A stretch of DNA of 64,000 nt from Rhizophagus irregularis. Its lineage: Eukaryota > Glomeromycota > Glomeromycetes > Glomerales > Glomeraceae. A model generated the notes under the pieces. It was given only the letters and a program-made list of their open reading frames with translations, was not told the origin of the DNA and searched no databases. Location: contig NC_089445.1 of assembly GCF_026210795.1 (NCBI RefSeq), positions 248,001 to 312,000 of the forward strand, in the 5' to 3' direction. The position numbers were made by a program, and so were the translations under genes. Every line of letters starts with the position of its first letter. Positions within the stretch are counted from its first letter, which is position 1. Positions 24,056 to 34,362 of the stretch are shown one piece after another.

Positions 24056-25051
24056 ATGCCGTTAAGCAACATTGAAGAAAAACTTAAATTAGCAAAAAAC
24101 AGACTGCTTGAACTTGATAGGAAGGAAAGTTTAATAGAAAAGAGTACACCGTCAGAGAGTACAACGACAGAAAATGCAACGACGACACAAGAGTCAGGAA
24201 AAATTGTAGTCTTTAGTGACGTGTCGCTTGAAAGATACCGCAAGTTTCATGGGGAAGGGAAACTGAAAAGGTCTAACATTTACGTCCGTCTAGTTAGGGG
24301 AGAAGTCATTGCATACGAAATGCCTAGTTCTGTTCGCGGATTCGTAGCACTAGAATTGGCTACTAAGTTAAATAATTGGAGCAACCAACTTAACGTTCTT
24401 AGTAAATTGGACATTACCATTGGTAATAACAGTGAGTATTGTGCTGATGTTGTAGCTGAGCCAAGACAAATCCCGCCACCTGCACACGGATATGAAGCGC
24501 AACCAACAATCATTATAGAAGTGGCAAAATCTGAGACTCTCAACAGTTTGAACGATCTGACGGCAGATTACTTTTCAACTTCTACACAGACAAATTCTAC
24601 TCAGGTTTATTTGGCGATAAAGATATTTCCTCGTCGGCAGGACTTAACTGCAGCAATGCTTGCGATTCTCTACTTACGTAACAACCAGGTTCCAAATCCG
24701 GCAGCAAATTTTCCAAACCCTTCACCAAATATACCACCCATGATAGCAATGGCGAACACGATACCAAATATTGCAATATCATTTGGAACGGCGCCACTTA
24801 ATTATCAACGAGCAGCGTTTTTTATTAACAATACTGGTATACGAAATGATAGGCTGACTGGATTCGTACAAAGAAATGATATTCCTTGTACACGAGTTGG
24901 TATGCAAGATTACCAGATAACTATCCCCGCGAACTTGCTTTTTCCCGGGGGTGTTCCCGTTGGTGTACCAAATAATTTCGTAATAGACCTGTGGGAGGTC
25001 CAGCAAAATGCTTTGTATTATCTGGTGTGTATTGCTTTCACGCTTCTCTGA
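24056..25051 (+). CDS. Uma2-type (putative restriction endonuclease fold) protein
   Basis: 331 residues from ATG 24056. Residues 1-50 form a charged helix followed by a Ser/Thr-rich linker. The Uma2-like core spans about residues 55-215: RSNIYVRLVRGEVIAYEMP, VALELATKLNNW, EYCADVVAEPR (acidic residue), PTIIIEVAKSET (central Glu) and QVYLAIKIF (candidate Lys). The last ~60 residues (DYQITIPANLLFPGG, then NNFVIDLWEVQQ) are the tail shared with two decayed copies. The fold implies a metal-dependent nuclease by family; its role in fungi is unknown, and the 'restriction' name comes from bacterial relatives. GC content is visibly higher than in its neighbours and decayed copies. A splice at GTGTGT (25025) to TTTTTTAG (about 25084) would end the protein six residues earlier. 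Confidence 0.8.
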   Translation: MPLSNIEEKLKLAKNRLLELDRKESLIEKSTPSESTTTENATTTQESGKIVVFSDVSLERYRKFHGEGKLKRSNIYVRLVRGEVIAYEMPSSVRGFVALELATKLNNWSNQLNVLSKLDITIGNNSEYCADVVAEPRQIPPPAHGYEAQPTIIIEVAKSETLNSLNDLTADYFSTSTQTNSTQVYLAIKIFPRRQDLTAAMLAILYLRNNQVPNPAANFPNPSPNIPPMIAMANTIPNIAISFGTAPLNYQRAAFFINNTGIRNDRLTGFVQRNDIPCTRVGMQDYQITIPANLLFPGGVPVGVPNNFVIDLWEVQQNALYYLVCIAFTLL

Positions 25052-25769
25052 TATATTATTATCAGTATTTACTAACTTTTTTAGTGACCACCTGGACAGT
25101 AAGCTTGTAGGTAACTTGCATTTTTAGGGATATTAAATCTTCTAGGTATTCACCATATTCACCTCAATCTGCTTTTGCTTATATCTTTCCCAAATCGCAT
25201 ATTTAATAATTTTTTTTTAGATAACTATTAGAAGTTTTAGAAAATCATTAAAACAAGTGCATTTTTAAGTCTATAATAAATTCACATAAACAAGTTAAAA
25301 AATACAAGCCCAATATATGGTTTTTTTAGCTTAAAATAGGCTAAATAATAAGATAGTGTTTTTAATACTTTATAGGAATTTCACTGATTTTATAGATTTA
25401 TAGTATTTTTAGCGATTTATTTTAAGTATATTATAATAAAATATCAGATTCATTTTGATTTGATTACAAGCATATCAGGAATTATATAGGGTCATATCTC
25501 AGCTATGCTAATTTTAATCAGTTTGTGGTATGATGGTATGATGTATTATAGGTATCATCCTAGCTTTCAGTCAGTTCCCAGCACTTCCTTGCAACCTTTC
25601 CGCAACAATACGAAATAATCAGTTCACACAACATATACATGAGTTAAAAATACAAGCCCTATTGGGCGAAACTTTATTAATATGCTTTTTGGTTATATAA
25701 TTGTTTATCAAAGAATTTTCTTTCACTTCAATGTGTAACATACAAGTCACAGGTGCAGTAATGTGGCGC
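25052..25769. other. 3' flank of the Uma2 gene, partly duplicated
   Basis: 25070-25328 is shared with the decayed copy at 21760-21998, but this copy alone has about 40 extra bases (agtgaccacctggacagtaa onward, about 25083-25120). The rest is AT-rich without a supported gene. Confidence 0.4.
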
Positions 25770-26011
25770 AGTAATAGTATTCTATTTATGAAGCATTTTA
25801 ACAATTACATATTTAATGTCATACCAAGACAAACTCGTATAATAGTTGATAGTGAAAAAGTTTTAATTCATCCTATCATTGCCCTACCCTTATCAGCATT
25901 GATGCTACTAAAGAGGCCATAGATCTTTCGAACCCTTTTAGTTCTTTTTCAAAGAGTTTCTTCTGAAGTGTCTCTGGGAAGCTGTTTTTCTACGTCATCA
26001 GCGACTAGAGA
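25770..26011 (-). pseudogene. Detached C-terminal module of the RING locus
   Basis: Read straight on past the stop at 26012, the same frame continues as VADDVEKQLPRDTSEETL, stop, KRTKRVRKIYGLFSSINADK, RAMIG, stop, IKTFSLSTII, and then in a shifted frame DIKYVIVKML. This lysine-rich module is also present in the decayed paralogue at 7070-7326. Two in-frame TGA codons and one shift show that it is decaying, unless it is removed by splicing. Confidence 0.55.
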
Positions 26012-26665
26012 CTATTCACCATGATTTAATGATCTATAATGATTATACCGTTTCTTCAATGCTTCCCTAAAATCAAAATAATAGCAAAGAATGTCTTGTG
26101 TTGTCTTTTTAAGAAGGTCTTCACCATCAACAATTTTATTATATAGGTTGAGGAAAATATTTGAGTTACTATTCAGTTCAGAGGTGGGTTCGGTTTGTAA
26201 GATTTCTTCTTCATTTCCAGGATTATCAGTAGACAATTCTTTAATCAGTCTTTGCAATGTAGGGGAATTATCCCAGTCAACAGTCTTCTTAGACTTCTTT
26301 GACTTTTTATTAGAAGATTTTTCAGTAAAAGCAGGTTTTCTAGTACGTTTTTTCTGTGTGGTACTCAAGCTCTGAGTTTCCAAATTGTTGGTTACCATAT
26401 CATCATCGTCAGTTTCCATATCATCAGTTTCTGTAGCATTAGTTGATGGACATATAGGACACAGCTTACGTGGATCATTAATGCAGTCATAATGCACAAT
26501 ATGTTTGCAAGTTAAGTATACGAGTGATTTCAAGGGAACTTGAGGTTGAGAAGAGAACCAAAGAAAGCCTAGAGGAGGGAGGCACGAAGAAAAATCTTCA
26601 GAGCATTTAGCACATCTCAAAATACTTTTAACCTGTTGAGTTGCTATACCCTTGATCCTTCCCAT
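26012..26665 (-). CDS. RING-H2 protein segment (third module of the locus)
   Basis: 217 residues, open from ATG 26665. A RING-H2-like finger spans residues about 17-72: CAKC, then LTCKHIVHYDCIN, then LCPIC, giving C-x2-C...C-x-H-x2-H-x2-C...C-x2-C zinc spacing. Such fingers usually belong to E3 ubiquitin ligases. An acidic stretch (TDDMETDDDDM), a basic patch (KKSKKSKKTVDW) and a helical end (IFLNLYNKIVDGEDLLKK) follow. It lies directly after two more RING-like modules at 26797-27318, but in a different frame, so it is either an exon of one multi-RING gene or a surviving fragment. Function is not known. Confidence 0.55.
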   Translation of the reverse strand: MGRIKGIATQQVKSILRCAKCSEDFSSCLPPLGFLWFSSQPQVPLKSLVYLTCKHIVHYDCINDPRKLCPICPSTNATETDDMETDDDDMVTNNLETQSLSTTQKKRTRKPAFTEKSSNKKSKKSKKTVDWDNSPTLQRLIKELSTDNPGNEEEILQTEPTSELNSNSNIFLNLYNKIVDGEDLLKKTTQDILCYYFDFREALKKRYNHYRSLNHGE

Positions 26666-27400
26666 CCATATAGGTGTGAAGATAGGGCAAACATTTCACC
26701 CATTGCCTTGAATAAAGGTGAAATTCCGCTTGATTGAGAGCCCCCCCTGGGATCAGGTTCTTTTTACAGCTGGGGGCTGGACAAGTGCTTGGAGTGTCAA
26801 GAAAAGGTTTTTTTTTCGATACAAAGTTTGTGAAAAATATGTCCGCATGTGAGGTATAAGAACGCCTTAAGAGGGGACATTAAAATGTCATTGCCACATT
26901 CGGAGCATAAATCTAGTTTTGGGAAAGTAATATCTCTAACAGTTTTATCTTCGAGACTTTTGAGGATATTATATCCAAGGTTTTTAAGATTAACAAAAGA
27001 GAGTCTCTCAGATCCCGAAATACTGCTCTTTTCTCTACCGCCATAATCAACTATGCTGTATTGGAAAGGTAATAATGGATCACTATTATCTGCCATGTCA
27101 CATGAGCAAAGTAATGTTCCATCTTTATACATTGCTTTCGCACAAGTCCGATGGATCATATCATCACAAACATTTAAAACGAGCAATCTAGGTGGGTCTT
27201 CTGTCAAAATGGGAATATCACATTCTCCACATGGTCCATAATCCAGGATAGTATTGTTGGATTTAATCGATGAAAAATCTGGCTCTTCACGAAGAATGTC
27301 CTCTGGAAGGTATTTCAATATATTTCTCGAACTCGAGCCCAGTTATCTTGGCCATGAGTCTGGCATTTTCTTCTCTTAGTAAGGCAAGCTCGAATTCCAT
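26666..27400 (-). CDS. N-terminal part of the multi-RING locus, frames broken
   Basis: ATG at 27398-27400, with TATAAAAAG just upstream, starts a coiled-coil-like helix (MEFELALLREENARLMAK) in one frame. A shift near 27320 leads to the long frame ending at 26797. That frame has a first RING-like module (CGEC, then VCDDMIHRTC, then LCSC) and a second (CSEC, then LTCGHIFHKLCIEKK). The second stops early only because of a nine-A run (26808-26816); in the next frame the missing zinc pair appears (TCPAPSCKK), followed by an IPGG segment over a seven-G run. At least three frame changes separate the start from the third RING at 26665. Either recent decay, assembly error at homopolymers, or unseen introns. 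Confidence 0.5.
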
Positions 27401-28009
27401 AACACTTTTTATACAAGCGAAAAAAATAATGCGAGATATATACACCTTACATGTCGCACAGCCCCTATTCTTCGGCAGATATCGTATTGCGCATTTCAGG
27501 TGATCAGCAGTCTATCGACAAGTAAGAGTCATGTGAACAAGAATAAGATTTGCTGGATTCGCTTTGCTAGAGTTTATAAAAGATAGTTATTCTGGAGTGT
27601 GTATAGCAAAACATGAAATATGAAAATGATTACCAAATGCCTTTCAAACTGATCCGGAAAATTCGGAACACTAGCTAATAATTTTTATTTTTCTAGTGGC
27701 AGTTTCACATCAAAAAAAGCACAAGCTGGTATGGGTAAAACTTTATTAATTGATTGATTTCAAGATATATTAGAAGTATATTAGTTATATCATTGTTTTT
27801 TGATAGCTATACAATAGATTACAAAATGCGTTTCATAAGATAATACAAAATATATAATTTGCATATACTAATATTCACTGAGATTATTAATATGACCAAA
27901 TCAACGACTTCTTTAATTATTGTTTACAATAGATAGATTTTTATCTGATGAAAAAGAAAATAGTTATAAAAAGTTAAATAAAAAAAGAGTGAATGTCACA
28001 CGTACCAAC
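27401..28009. other. Intergenic DNA upstream of the RING locus
   Basis: 27405-27412 has a TATAAAAA-like box for the minus-strand start. 27480-27530 matches sequence near 8930-8960 at the decayed copy, so the duplication included promoter DNA. Nothing else supported. Confidence 0.4.
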
Positions 28010-28600
28010 TTCAAATTCAGTAATGGTTCTACACCCATGCCACCTTCTTGGGTTTATGACCAATAATGAATTAATGGAATTCCAATCAAATATACGACCG
28101 TAACAGTCAAGAAAAACACTCTGTAGTCACGTTCCCCAACAATGATGATGTGATTAAATCCAAACTCTTTAATACCCTCCAAATATTGAGTAAGTTCCAA
28201 TTCAGTAAGTTCCGATTCAGTAAGTTCTGATTCTTTGCTTGAGAGATTAAGCATAACAGAAGTTGCAATATGATGACGATCACATTTATTCTGACTAACA
28301 TGAATGAACTATTATATGCATGTGATGATTCATGTAGTCCATTACCTTCTGACCCCTTATACACGGAGGCTTGACGTTCAAAGTTTTGTATATGGAAATT
28401 GTTCAGAAGCACAAGATGTCATAGTGTTATCAGTTCCTCTGTTTCCTGAAGTGCACTTGGGCGATATTTCCAGTTCTTCTCCATCTTCATGATTATTCTG
28501 GCCAGGAGTTTTTGCCTTTGGAAAAGATAAGCCCGTGACATTTTCTCCGTTTGACATAGCGTCCCCACAGAAGGCAGGCCTTTTTCTGTTTTCAGACATT
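28010..28600 (-). pseudogene. Relic of an accessory protein gene
   Basis: 28378-28599 is open from ATG (MSENRKRPAFCGDAMSNG onward). Farther on, 28054-28254 reads a duplicated SELTESELTELELTQYL stretch, then FNHIIIVGERDYRVFFL. A single-base shift there continues as DCYGRIFDWNSINSLL. The latter segments look like part of an expanded Rhizophagus family that I cannot name. The shift and mixed frames suggest a pseudogene, but splicing near 28350 (a GTAATG donor) is possible. Confidence 0.4.
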
Positions 28601-29189
28601 TTGAGCGGTCATGAATAGCCTTGGCACGTGTTGGAGCTTTTACGCACTCCGTATGACTTAACTCAATCTCCTTACATTTGTGAACAATGGTAGCGTCCCA
28701 TACAGTGTTAAAGTCTAAATTAGCTACGAAACATAAATTAGTCTTTTCCTAAATTGACTTCCTATCCGTATCCTAAATGGTGCGTTATTGCAAAGCTTTC
28801 CTAACTATAATGCTGTAAGAAAATTTTGTGCTTAACATAGATCACGATCTGGATGGACGAACATTGCATGGTTGAAGTGAAAACCAATAAGACCAAAGGA
28901 AGTCCTGGTGAATACACCACAATCCCGTCTGGTCCGTATAGCATCATTATTCCTTGATATCTATGTATAACGTTTTAAAATTAGTTTTTGTCGATAAAGG
29001 TTGTTATTATCTGGTCCATGGTTCTTTAATCGCGAATTCCTCAAGCCACTGTAAATTTTATTAAATAAAGAAAAGCAAAAATGAAAATGGAACGTATGTT
29101 TATATTTAACTCTTGTAAAAGAAAAAAAGAAAAAAGATCGGTAGACTTAAAACTAGACTTAAAAAACTGTTTATTTTATGTGAGGAAAT
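28601..29189. other. Intergenic DNA, less AT-rich
   Basis: No long frame. May be the edge of the adjoining LINE or older repeat debris; nothing identifiable. Confidence 0.3.
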
Positions 29190-29937
29190 TTTTCCACAAC
29201 TGTTACACTGCAGCTTACACAAATCAGATCATGTTACAGCGATCATTGCTGGAGAAATAAATATTTGACAATGCCAAAAGCCATACGATTGCTACGGAAC
29301 AAATAACCGCTCCCAAATTTAGAGCCATGGATATAGTTTATGACAAAACACAAGCCACATACTGGGAAATTTTTCAGAATGATTTGTTAGAAAAACTTCC
29401 GATGTGGCAACGGATCGAAAACAAATTGCTCATGTCAAAGATAATCCTGAGGATGCTATAGTTATTATTACAGGTTCGACCATCGAAGCAGCCAAATCTA
29501 AACTCAGAAGAAATCAGGAATCAAGAATAGAAAATGGAATCAAATATCTTCGAAAACGTCTGCGGAGAAAAATACCCGTAACCTCGCTCGGTGGCTAAAT
29601 TTTGCGATTAACACGGATGGTGACAAGGAGGGAGGCCATCATTTAACAAATTAAGCTCCGATCCTATTGAATGGAACGACATTGTAGACCGGTACAATAA
29701 CGATTACCCTGCAGATAGAGGATACGATGTTATTTAAGCAAGCCAAACCTTTTATTTTTGGAAAAACAGCGCAAAGAAATCACTGATGCTATAGAAAAAC
29801 GAATCCAGCAAATTTAAACGGAACAGTCAAAATGGATAAATAATGTGCTGGATAAACAAAAACATAACATTCCGATTTAAAACAACAGCCATCAGGAGAG
29901 ATGGAATTATTGGTTGATTCAAAGGAAGTAGCTGAAC

Positions 29938-30952
29938 ATGCAGTTTCATCCTATTCACATCAGTTTAGGACTAGAAATATTAAATTCACAGGACTTCATG
30001 ATATGCCCAAAATATAGCGAGCTCACTAATGAAATTTCAGAATATGAATGGGATAACATTTTAAAGGACATTAATGAAAAGTCAGCATCGGGTAATTCAG
30101 GTATTGGATACCTCGTGATCAAGAGGCTCCCGCCAAGGTTGCAAAATCTTATTAGAGAGACATATAACCTAATGCTAATTTCAGGACATGGAAATTTTCC
30201 ACGATTATCCCCATTCCGAAACCAGAAAAATTTAATTACAACATGGCCAACGTTAGACCAATAGTACTGCTGGATACTTTAGAAAACTTTTAACCAAAAT
30301 TATAATCTCTAGGCGGAGGACGATCTTTAGGAACAACAAGGACATTTTATGTCCGGTGGCCTTAAAGGCGATTCAACGTCATCGCCTATCCATTTAATTA
30401 ACAACCTAATAGAAGACGAAAAAAAACAGTTATGGATTATGTTTCAGGACATTGCAAAGGCATTTGATTCAATCAGTATTAAGGGCTTAGAACTCGCCTT
30501 ACAACGTATAGCTGTCCCACCACCTATAGTTAGGTTAATTGACAACCTTTTTCAAGGAAGAAGTGACAGTCTCTCTCCAATTTTGTGGCGAATATATTAC
30601 GACCCTTTACACGCAATTACCAAAAGACAATAAAGAACTTGGATATGAAATCAGTTGCAACTGGCCCACCAACCCTTCAGACCCTAATAGCTGGGTGAAA
30701 TATCGGAAAAAAGTAGCGGTTACGGCGTACATGGATGACACGGCGTTTATAGAATCGTCGAGAGAAGGAATGCAGAAGTTTTTAAACATAGCCAACTCCT
30801 TTTACAATATGATGAATATAATAATCAACGTTAAAAAATGTGATCTACTAGTTTTTAATTCACCATTGCCCAAAGAGGATAATAAGGTTTATTTGGGTAA
30901 TTCAACAGATGATTCAGTGTCAGCCACCAGAGGAGATGTTCAATATGTCTAG
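29938..30952 (+). pseudogene. Reverse transcriptase region of the LINE
   Basis: Read over three frames: the fingers start (EYEWDNILKDINEKSASG), palm motif A (QDIAKAFDSIS, first catalytic Asp) near 30445, and motif C (AYMDDTAFIES, the catalytic Asp pair) near 30725-30760. A thumb-like SFYNMMNIIINVKKCDLL follows. Frame changes occur near 30270, 30340 and 30560. Both catalytic motifs survive, so decay is moderate. Confidence 0.8.
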
Positions 30953-31402
30953 CGGAAAAAATGCTCGTAATCTTAGCAAGCAACGTATAATTGGCATCAG
31001 GGATGTATTCTTACAGTCAATTAGTAGTCGTTTATCTGGTCAACAAGGTGCTGTATCCAAAAATTTCATATCTTAGTCAAATACTGAGTCTATCGAAAAA
31101 AGAATAGGACAACATAGAACGTCCAATCCAGCAGTTGGTTAAACACTCAATGGGTTTACCCAAAACAAGTTCAAACTCTATACTTTTCTACGAAGGAAAT
31201 GTAGGATTATTTTGTCTATGGCAGTATATTGCTACAAATAACATCACGGAATTTATCAAGGCCTTGAATAAGAGAAACACAGCTTCAGAAACCATTATGA
31301 TTAGGCTCAGGCAGGGACAGATTGATGCCAGATGTCCATCATCCATTTTTAGTTCGATACATAAGTACAGAGATGTTTTCAAAATCATAGCTAATCATAA
31401 CT

Positions 31403-31594
31403 AGTGTTGATCTCCGTAATAGTTGTAAGTCCAAAAGTCAAGTAAATATAATGGTTGTAAATCAAAATTACTGTCTTTTAGCTAACTACAATAGTGTAGT
31501 ATTTACAGCCAATTTACAGCTTACGTTTATAATATTACAACCGCTAAAGGTTGTAATTCGATATATAATAATCGTTACTTACGGCAACCAACCT
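31403..31594. mobile_element. MITE nested in the LINE, 11-bp target duplication
   Basis: 192 bp flanked by identical taataataact-type direct repeats, exactly taatcataact at 31392-31402 and 31595-31605. The ends are imperfect inverses (agtgttgatctccgtaa against aggttggttgccgtaa). An 11-bp duplication suits Mutator-like elements. Taking out the insert and one repeat makes the LINE frame continuous from IIANHN into FAVYCL, confirming the insertion. Confidence 0.8.
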
Positions 31595-32246
31595 TAATCA
31601 TAACTTTGCGGTTTACTGCCTGATGTTAACTTACGACATAGGAATACAAATAAACATAGATCAGATAATAATGGACACTTTTACTATTCAAGGAAAAGGT
31701 TTGCCAATTATCGATGAATGGTTACGTCATTACTTAATAACAATGAATAGATATAAGGACAAATACCCGTTGTTTTTTACTTCACAACTGACCACTCATG
31801 ATGGAACCACATGTTATCGTGAGCACAATCAAGAATGTTATCAGGATTCACCGCTAAGGGAAAAAAGGCTAAACGGTTCTGCCGTTTTGTAACATTATTT
31901 CTAAAAATTATAGATAATCGCCTGTTACGATCAGGAATAACCCATGAATCTCATAATTTCGTTGATTCTCATCTCCAAATGCCCTCAAAAGCCAAAGAAT
32001 GGATTATCATACAGGGCTTCCAAGGATGGAGATTTGCCATAATTATCGAAAAATCTCATAACGTCGACACATTAACGGTAGAAATATGGAACTTATGTAA
32101 ATTTGATCCTCAAAGTGGTAACGCGTACTGGTTAGAAAAATCAAATATTTGTCCAATTAAATATATTATTGAATTATTATCTAATATATTAATCACATGC
32201 AGACACTCTAGAGTTATATCGGTGATAGGTCATAATAATTAATTAC

Positions 32247-33340
32247 ATGTTAACACACGTACCAGTTAACTTTCCAATCAATACTCAACAATCATTACTT
32301 CCAAATCATATGACGTCGATGAGCCGAGGGCTTCAATCCTTTAAAGAGAATGATAGAGAAACTCTTAATATAATAATAGAGGAAAAAAGTAAATTAGACC
32401 AAGTGGAAATCCCTTGTCTTATTGAAGATAAATATCGATGGATTGATCAATGGTTCGGCTCTTCGGAGATAGGGCATAAGCTGATGAACATCAAAGATCA
32501 GCTGTCGCATTTGCAAATATTAAATTTTTACACAGATGGCAGCCTTAAGAAGCACGAATACAATAGCGTTCAAGATAGTAATGCTTGTTAACGATAAATG
32601 GAATCCGGACTCTTATGAAGTTTACAAGGAGCAGCCTTTATAGAAACCACTACAGAATTATGTATGAAAGCCAGGATCGAGAATTGGCCAGAGCAGAATT
32701 ATATGCCGTTAACATATACACGGACAGTGAAGCCGCGATCAATGCTATCAATGCGACTTTGTTTAAAAAATCTCGTCAATTATAGATAATAATAATTTTT
32801 TGATTTTTGCAGAAAATAGGTAGGGTTGTGCAGGACGGTATGTTAAGGTTGGTACTTCATAAGGTTAAGGGACACAGCGGGGATTATTGTAATGATAAGG
32901 TAGATAGTTTAGCGAAAGAAGCCCTTGGTGCCCCCTTCATGGAAGATGTATAATATCGCTTTAACCAAGGAGCAGAAGATTAATCATTTATACCGAATAT
33001 AGGGAATATACCAATAGAGAAGAAAATCAGGAAGTTTGTTAAAGTTTGTTAAATGATGCGCAATGGAGTCAACTAAGTTGCAACTAAGATAGCCTAATTG
33101 ACAGATCCCATGATTTCGATTGGACAATCACATGGAACGCACTCAAACAAGTCAGACATTTTAAATGTACAAGTTCAAGACGCAGCCCTATGGTCAAAAT
33201 TTTAAACATGTTACCAGTAGGTCAAATTCTCAAAAAACGCAAACCTCATTTGTATAATTCATTTAAATGTCCAATGTGCAACATGGAGGAAAAAATATTA
33301 ACCATATCAAGGAATGCAAAGGGAAAAAAGCACTCGAGAT
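32247..33340 (+). pseudogene. RNase H and zinc-knuckle part of the LINE
   Basis: RNase H signatures in order: FYTDGSL (about 32527), ELYAVNIYTDSEAAI (about 32695-32735) and VKGHSGDYCNDKVDSLAKEA (about 32865-32925). A CPMC...HIKEC knuckle follows near 33270-33320, with one frame change in an A-run. Several stops lie between them. Confidence 0.7.
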
Positions 33341-34062
33341 AAAGAAAGTTATTTTCAATCAACTCAGGACATATATCAGAGACTGTTGTACAATGACTTA
33401 AAGTTAAACACCAGCATAATCAACGCCGCCTTGAATAATTTGATGGGCATCTAGTTTCGGATGAATTTGACTCGCTATACCATAACGCATTACAGGGTAA
33501 AATGGACCTGGCATTGTCCTCGCGTTTATGAAAAATCTGAAAATCACCAGGAAAAAGACAGTCACATTATGGTCCAAAATTCTTATTAAAATGGTCACTC
33601 TTATTAAAATGGAATGGTGGCTCCCTAAGTGCGAGTTGACTATACAATGGGAAGTATCTCAAGGAATTGATCGCATGAAAAGCTCAAATAATGGATCATC
33701 ATCAAGCAAGAAACCCACAGCTGTCAACAACAGAAATATCCATAATTTAGACGACATCGAAGTATACGAGGGACTCACAAACGGATAGATTCAATTTCGC
33801 CTTTACGAAAATGAAAGAACAAGCGCTCCTTATTGCGAAGTTGGAATTTTAGGACTGAGGTTACTTAGGACGATAATGATCGAGTTTAGCAATATAGAAT
33901 GGTTATAATGGTTATATTTAGTTTATATATGTATATTATAATTTGTTTATAAACATCTGGGATGTTATTTATTTAATATAGGTCTAGTTTATTATAATTT
34001 TACCTCTAAATAAGGGATCATAGTTCCCTTTGAGTATAATAATAATAATAATAATAAAAAGT

Positions 34063-34362
34063 AATATATAGCAACTTACTGCCTTGTAATATATTGATAA
34101 ACTTTTAACGCTAAAAAATCTCGTAAATATTAGCAAGTTTCGCGATAAAAGAACTTTTTATATATTATAAAACGGTTTATATAAGGCAGTATGTTCATAT
34201 GGAAAAAAAAATCGCGTTTTACTAAATCCAAGTGATCGACATGTGGCTTGGATTTCACATATTAAATCGTATGCCGATATGTTATAAATGGAAATGATGT
34301 TCAGTAACGTAATTATAAATAACAGGTGATTATCATAATTTTTTTTTATACGAATCTTTATA
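34063..34362. other. 5' flank of the tRNA synthetase gene
   Basis: 300 bp between the LINE tail and the synthetase ATG. AT-rich, with no recognised promoter motif. Confidence 0.35.

Larger units (their letters stand above)
29190..34062 (+). mobile_element. Degenerate LINE (non-LTR retrotransposon)
   Basis: Domain order runs left to right. A remnant of the endonuclease end (KSDHVTAIIAGEIN, about 29220) is followed by the linker (MDIVYDKTQATYWEIFQ). Then come the reverse transcriptase (29940-30950), a connection region (31135-31900), RNase H (32520-32930) and a zinc knuckle (CPMC at about 33270, then HIKEC after one shift). It ends in a (TAA)n tail at about 34036-34058, typical of LINEs. The 5' end is truncated, and many stops and shifts interrupt the frames, so it is dead. 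The order endonuclease-RT-RNase H-knuckle fits I-like LINEs. A MITE is nested at 31403. Confidence 0.8.

Noticed and set aside
24056-25051. Bacterial contamination or a true restriction system
   Set aside because: Flanked by fungal repeats, with two decayed local copies and a related intron-bearing gene; no methylase partner. The restriction name is only a family label.
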